From Candidatus Sabulitectum sp. (GTDB taxonomy: Bacteria > Fermentibacterota > Fermentibacteria > Fermentibacterales > JCC-6), in contig JAGLQD010000100.1 in NCBI GenBank assembly GCA_023136985.1, forward strand, positions 1-8,275: a stretch of DNA of 8,275 nucleotides. Direction: 5' to 3'. Below, piece by piece: positions 5,939-8,275 of the stretch. How positions within the stretch are numbered: position 1 is the first letter of the stretch; the number at the start of each line of letters is the position of its first letter. Below the pieces are notes generated by a model that saw only the letters and a program-made list of their open reading frames with translations, was not told the DNA's origin and searched no databases. The translations under genes were made by a program, and so were the position numbers.

Positions 5939-6328
5939 ATGAGAATCAGTAATATCGCTACAATCCCTGTTATCGCAGCAGCTTCAGCTTTTGCCCAGGA
6001 CGCCGCTGCCGGTACTGAAGAGGCTTCTGCCGGATGTCTTGGAACAGGAGGAATCATGGGTCTTCTACCCATCGTTGCAATGGTGGGAATATTCTATTTC
6101 CTGATCATCAGACCTCAGCAGAAGCAGTCAAAGAAAATGAAAGAAATGCGCGAATCCATGGAAAAGGGCAACAATGTTGTTACCAGCGGTGGAATTCATG
6201 GAGTAATAACGAATTTCAAAGGTGATGTTGTTACGGTTAGAATCGCAGACTCTGTGAAAATCGATGTGGATCGTTCAGCTCTGACTATTTTAGGGGAAGA
6301 AGCGCCTTCCACATGCAAAACCTGCTAG
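5939..6328 (+). CDS. yajC: Sec translocase accessory subunit YajC
   Basis: 129 residues. YajC joins SecD-SecF beside SecYEG in the inner membrane and helps export. The core is recognisable: a single transmembrane segment (about 39-57, ending in IFYFLIIRPQQK), a basic stretch KQSKKMKEMRESMEKG (62-77), then the small cytoplasmic beta domain with VVTSGGIHGVITNFKGD (80-96) and VDRSALTIL. The frame is open far upstream into ftsX, but the ATG at 5939, with a good ribosome binding site and two bases after the ftsX stop, gives the expected protein. Before the membrane segment there is a second hydrophobic stretch, IATIPVIAAASAFAQ (6-20), which looks like a cleavable signal peptide. The C-terminus ends in Cys-Lys-Thr-Cys, encoded where the gene overlaps def by 16 bases. 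No secD or secF is in the window. Confidence 0.92.
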   Translation: MRISNIATIPVIAAASAFAQDAAAGTEEASAGCLGTGGIMGLLPIVAMVGIFYFLIIRPQQKQSKKMKEMRESMEKGNNVVTSGGIHGVITNFKGDVVTVRIADSVKIDVDRSALTILGEEAPSTCKTC

Positions 6329-6840
6329 ACTCCGTGAGGATTATCGGTGATCCGGTTCTCAGACGGAAAAGCAGATCGCTGATCTTTCCCGATGATCTGG
6401 AGTATTTGCGTACTCTAGTTAAAAAAATGACGAATACCCTTGAGGTTGCTGAGGGTCTCGGGCTTGCAGCGCCTCAGGTGGGAGAGTCGGTCAGGTTGTT
6501 TATTGCCACCCCGGATTATCTTGATGAGCTCAATGGACATGTGGTGTTCATAAACCCTGAGTTGTCCCCTTACGGGGAAATGGAAAAAAGAGAAGAAGGC
6601 TGCCTGAGTGTCCCGGGTATCTACGAGATACTGTCCAGACCGGGAAGAACTAGAATTACCGCAGTGGATATCCGGGGTAATTCGTTTTCTCTGGATGTAG
6701 GTGGGCTGGCAGCAAGACTCATGCTTCACGAAGTGGACCATCTGGATGGCATCCTCTTTGTTGACAAGCTCAGCTCCATTAAAAGAAAACTTTTAAGGGG
6801 AAGACTTAAAAGATTGAGAGAGGAGAGGGGAGGGCATTGA
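6313..6840 (+). CDS. def: Peptide deformylase
   Basis: Removes the formyl group from the N-terminal Met of nascent proteins in the cytoplasm; metal-dependent (Fe2+ or Zn2+). 175 residues. All three family motifs are intact: motif 1 GLGLAAPQVG (48-57), motif 2 EEGCLSVPG (94-102) and motif 3 HEVDHLDG (139-146). The metal ligands are Cys97, His139 and His143, with Glu140 as catalytic acid/base, so it should be active. The N-terminal VRIIGDPVLRRKS (8-20) is typical. The ATG at 6313 overlaps yajC by 16 bases, with a rather distant AGGGGAAGAAG (6292-6302) upstream. A GTG at 6334 would avoid the overlap but has no ribosome binding site. The C-terminal tail is basic (KRKLLRGRLKRLREER), consistent with ribosome contact as known for deformylases. 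The next gene is fmt, the usual partner, overlapping by four bases. Confidence 0.95.
   Translation: MQNLLDSVRIIGDPVLRRKSRSLIFPDDLEYLRTLVKKMTNTLEVAEGLGLAAPQVGESVRLFIATPDYLDELNGHVVFINPELSPYGEMEKREEGCLSVPGIYEILSRPGRTRITAVDIRGNSFSLDVGGLAARLMLHEVDHLDGILFVDKLSSIKRKLLRGRLKRLREERGGH
6821..6834 (+). promoter_or_regulatory. Purine-rich Shine-Dalgarno region of fmt
   Basis: AGGAGAGGGGAGGG at the end of def contains two possible anti-16S matches (AGGAGAGG, 8 bases from the start, and GGAGG, 3 bases from it). It supports the TTG start at 6837, which yields MKVVFLGTS, the standard Fmt N-terminus. Confidence 0.65.
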
Positions 6841-7754
6841 AAGTTGTTTTTCTTGGAACATCAATATTTGCGCTGCCTTCCATAAGAGCTCTTATCAATT
6901 CTGAGGATATTGAACTTGTAATGGTCGTTTCCCGTCCCGACAGGCGATCCGGCCGTGGAAGAAAAATCTCGAGACCGCCGGTGGCAGTTCTTGCTGACCA
7001 GCTTGGAATCAAGCTTCTGCAGCCGGAGAAACTCCGGGAGATCAAAGATCTGATTGAGGAAATATCACCTGATGTGATGGTCAGCGCTTCATACGGTGGC
7101 TGGCTGCCAGGGTGGTTCATGACCATTGCCCCTCTGGGAGTTGTAAATATCCATCCATCTCTTCTTCCGGCCCACAGAGGAGCGGCACCGGTTATAAGGG
7201 CTGTGCTTCATGGTGATAAAGAAACCGGCGTTTGCTTCATGAAGACAGATGAAGGATGGGACACCGGTGACATTCTTCACACTGTTAAGAGGAAGATGGA
7301 AGGAAACCAGACAGCGGGAGAACTTGAAGAAACCCTTTCCGAATCTGCAGCAGAGGTCCTTCCATGGGTTCTTGATAAATATCTTCAGGGCGAGATAGTG
7401 CCGGTGCCTCAGTCTGGAGCGGAAAGTTATGCTGAAAAAGTAACGCCAGAGGAAACTTTTATCTCCTGGCAGAATTCTGCTGAGGAAGTTAGAAGAATGA
7501 TACTTGCCTTTAATCCTGTTCCCGGAGCGAGAACCCTGAATCGGTCAAAAATATTGAAGATATACTCTGCTGAAGTATTCTCGATGAAAGGCATACCGGG
7601 CCAGGTGCTTGAAACTGCTCCTCTTGTGATCGGATGCGGGGAAGAGGCACTGAAGCTTCTTGAGGTTCAGCCCGAGGGCAAGCGCAGAATGTCATCTGAT
7701 GAATTTGTCAGGGGTTACCGGATAATGAAGGGAGCCCTTCTGAGTGAGAAGTAA
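6837..7754 (+). CDS. fmt: Methionyl-tRNA formyltransferase
   Basis: Transfers a formyl group from 10-formyltetrahydrofolate to Met-tRNA(fMet), making the initiator for translation. 305 residues, normal length. The N-terminal formyltransferase domain (about 1-185) opens with MKVVFLGTSIFALPSIRAL and carries SRPDRRSGRGRK (32-43, the tRNA-contact loop), SASYGGWLP (83-91), the catalytic NIHPSLLPAHRGAAP (104-118, Asn104 and His106) and TDEGWDTGDIL (137-147, Asp142), matching the Asn-His-Asp triad of the family. The C-terminal domain (about 205-305) has the expected FNPVPGA (225-231) and ends with the family motif RMSSDEFVRGYR (284-295). The start is TTG, overlapping the def stop in TTGA. The 3' end overlaps the next gene by 11 bases. 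The def-fmt pairing is conserved across many bacteria. Confidence 0.96.
   Translation: MKVVFLGTSIFALPSIRALINSEDIELVMVVSRPDRRSGRGRKISRPPVAVLADQLGIKLLQPEKLREIKDLIEEISPDVMVSASYGGWLPGWFMTIAPLGVVNIHPSLLPAHRGAAPVIRAVLHGDKETGVCFMKTDEGWDTGDILHTVKRKMEGNQTAGELEETLSESAAEVLPWVLDKYLQGEIVPVPQSGAESYAEKVTPEETFISWQNSAEEVRRMILAFNPVPGARTLNRSKILKIYSAEVFSMKGIPGQVLETAPLVIGCGEEALKLLEVQPEGKRRMSSDEFVRGYRIMKGALLSEK
7728..7734 (+). promoter_or_regulatory. Shine-Dalgarno sequence of the DUF116 gene
   Basis: AAGGGAG within the end of fmt lies 9 bases before the GTG at 7744. An in-frame stop (7741-7743) directly precedes this GTG, so it is the most upstream start possible. Confidence 0.6.
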
Positions 7755-8275
7755 TACTGTTTTTCACTACCATCTCGGTCTCTCTGTTTTTGCGCTTTTT
7801 CCTGGAGTAATTGTTCTGCTTCTCACCCATGATTGGTACTGGCTGCTTGCAGTCGCAGCTCTTGTTAACATTGGCGGCTTAACCAGGGCCAATCCTTTTC
7901 TTACGATTTCCTTTCATGTGCTTAAACCCATGGCTCGATTATTTGGCGGAGAAGGTTTTGCAGCGGAAGAAATGGTTATTGAACTGGGTTCAGAAAAAAC
8001 CCTGCGAAAACTTGGTGGAAGTATACCTGCGGAAAGAATTCTTCTTCTTCTTCCGCATTGCCTTCAGCAGCATGACTGCCAGCGACGGATAACATTCAAC
8101 CCTTACAACTGTGTCAGGTGCGGCAAGTGTCCTGTGGGATCGCTTCTGGATCTTGCGGACCGTACAGGAGTAAAAATTGCAGTTGCAACCGGTGGAACTT
8201 TAGCAAGGCGGCATATTAAAGAAGCACGACCGCTTGCTGTTGTGGCCGTTGCCTGCCCAAGGGATCTTGGCCAGG
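7744..8275 (+). CDS. DUF116-family membrane protein with cysteine cluster (3' partial)
   Basis: The frame stays open to the right edge; 177 residues are visible. The GTG at 7744 directly follows an in-frame TGA, has AAGGGAG 9 bases upstream and overlaps fmt by 11 bases. The N-terminus is hydrophobic, with two likely membrane segments (about 10-28 and 31-47), then an amphipathic linker. From about 97 a soluble domain begins: RILLLLPHCLQ (98-108), Cys112, YNCVRCGKCPVG (121-132; Cys123, Cys126, Cys129), an alternating strand-helix region with VKIAVATGGTLARR (143-156), and VVAVACPRDLGQ (166-177; Cys171). This 'LPHCLQ plus C-x2-C-x2-C' layout matches DUF116 proteins, which as I recall often sit next to fmt in other bacteria. 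The cysteines could bind a metal or an Fe-S cluster, but no reaction is known to me. The family call rests on recall of the motif, without a database search. Confidence 0.75.
   Translation, partial: MRSNTVFHYHLGLSVFALFPGVIVLLLTHDWYWLLAVAALVNIGGLTRANPFLTISFHVLKPMARLFGGEGFAAEEMVIELGSEKTLRKLGGSIPAERILLLLPHCLQQHDCQRRITFNPYNCVRCGKCPVGSLLDLADRTGVKIAVATGGTLARRHIKEARPLAVVAVACPRDLGQ

Overview
The window is a densely packed, single-direction bacterial gene block. Ten genes lie on the + strand, the largest intergenic gap is 17 bases, and there is no convincing promoter, terminator, RNA gene, mobile element or repeat array. The first gene is cut by the left edge and the last by the right edge. The organism looks like a diderm (outer-membrane) bacterium, because a SurA-type periplasmic chaperone and three related exported parvulin-family proteins are present. 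Moderate GC (a little under half, by eye), frequent TTG starts and proteins divergent from the E. coli forms point away from Proteobacteria. An uncultured FCB-group lineage (Fermentibacteria/Aegiribacteria-like) is a low-confidence guess from style alone; no marker gene here settles it.

Left half (1-4130): four consecutive genes of the SurA/PpiC (parvulin-type peptidyl-prolyl isomerase) superfamily. In order they are a degenerate protein with two parvulin-like modules (5' end missing), a canonical single-domain PpiC with a signal peptide, a membrane-anchored PpiC-like protein with a degraded active site, and a two-parvulin SurA. All are strongly acidic and predicted to work outside the inner membrane, presumably as a folding and chaperone set for secreted or outer-membrane proteins.

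Middle (4130-6328): a small S4-domain RNA-binding protein (RqcP/Hsp15-like), the division ABC transporter pair FtsE-FtsX, and the Sec accessory subunit YajC.

Right part (6313-8275): peptide deformylase (def) and methionyl-tRNA formyltransferase (fmt), which together put on and remove the N-terminal formyl group of nascent proteins, followed by the start of a DUF116-family membrane protein with a cysteine cluster.

Most junctions are stop/start overlaps (TTGA, ATGA, TGATG, or 11-16 base overlaps), and several starts are TTG or GTG behind a strong Shine-Dalgarno sequence, so the block probably behaves as one translationally coupled operon. Its theme is the life of an exported protein: initiation formylation and deformylation, Sec translocation, periplasmic folding, plus ribosome rescue and cell-wall division control. 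The individual families are known. The unusual points are the four-paralog parvulin cluster with its uneven loss of active-site residues, and its physical linkage to ftsEX-yajC-def-fmt.
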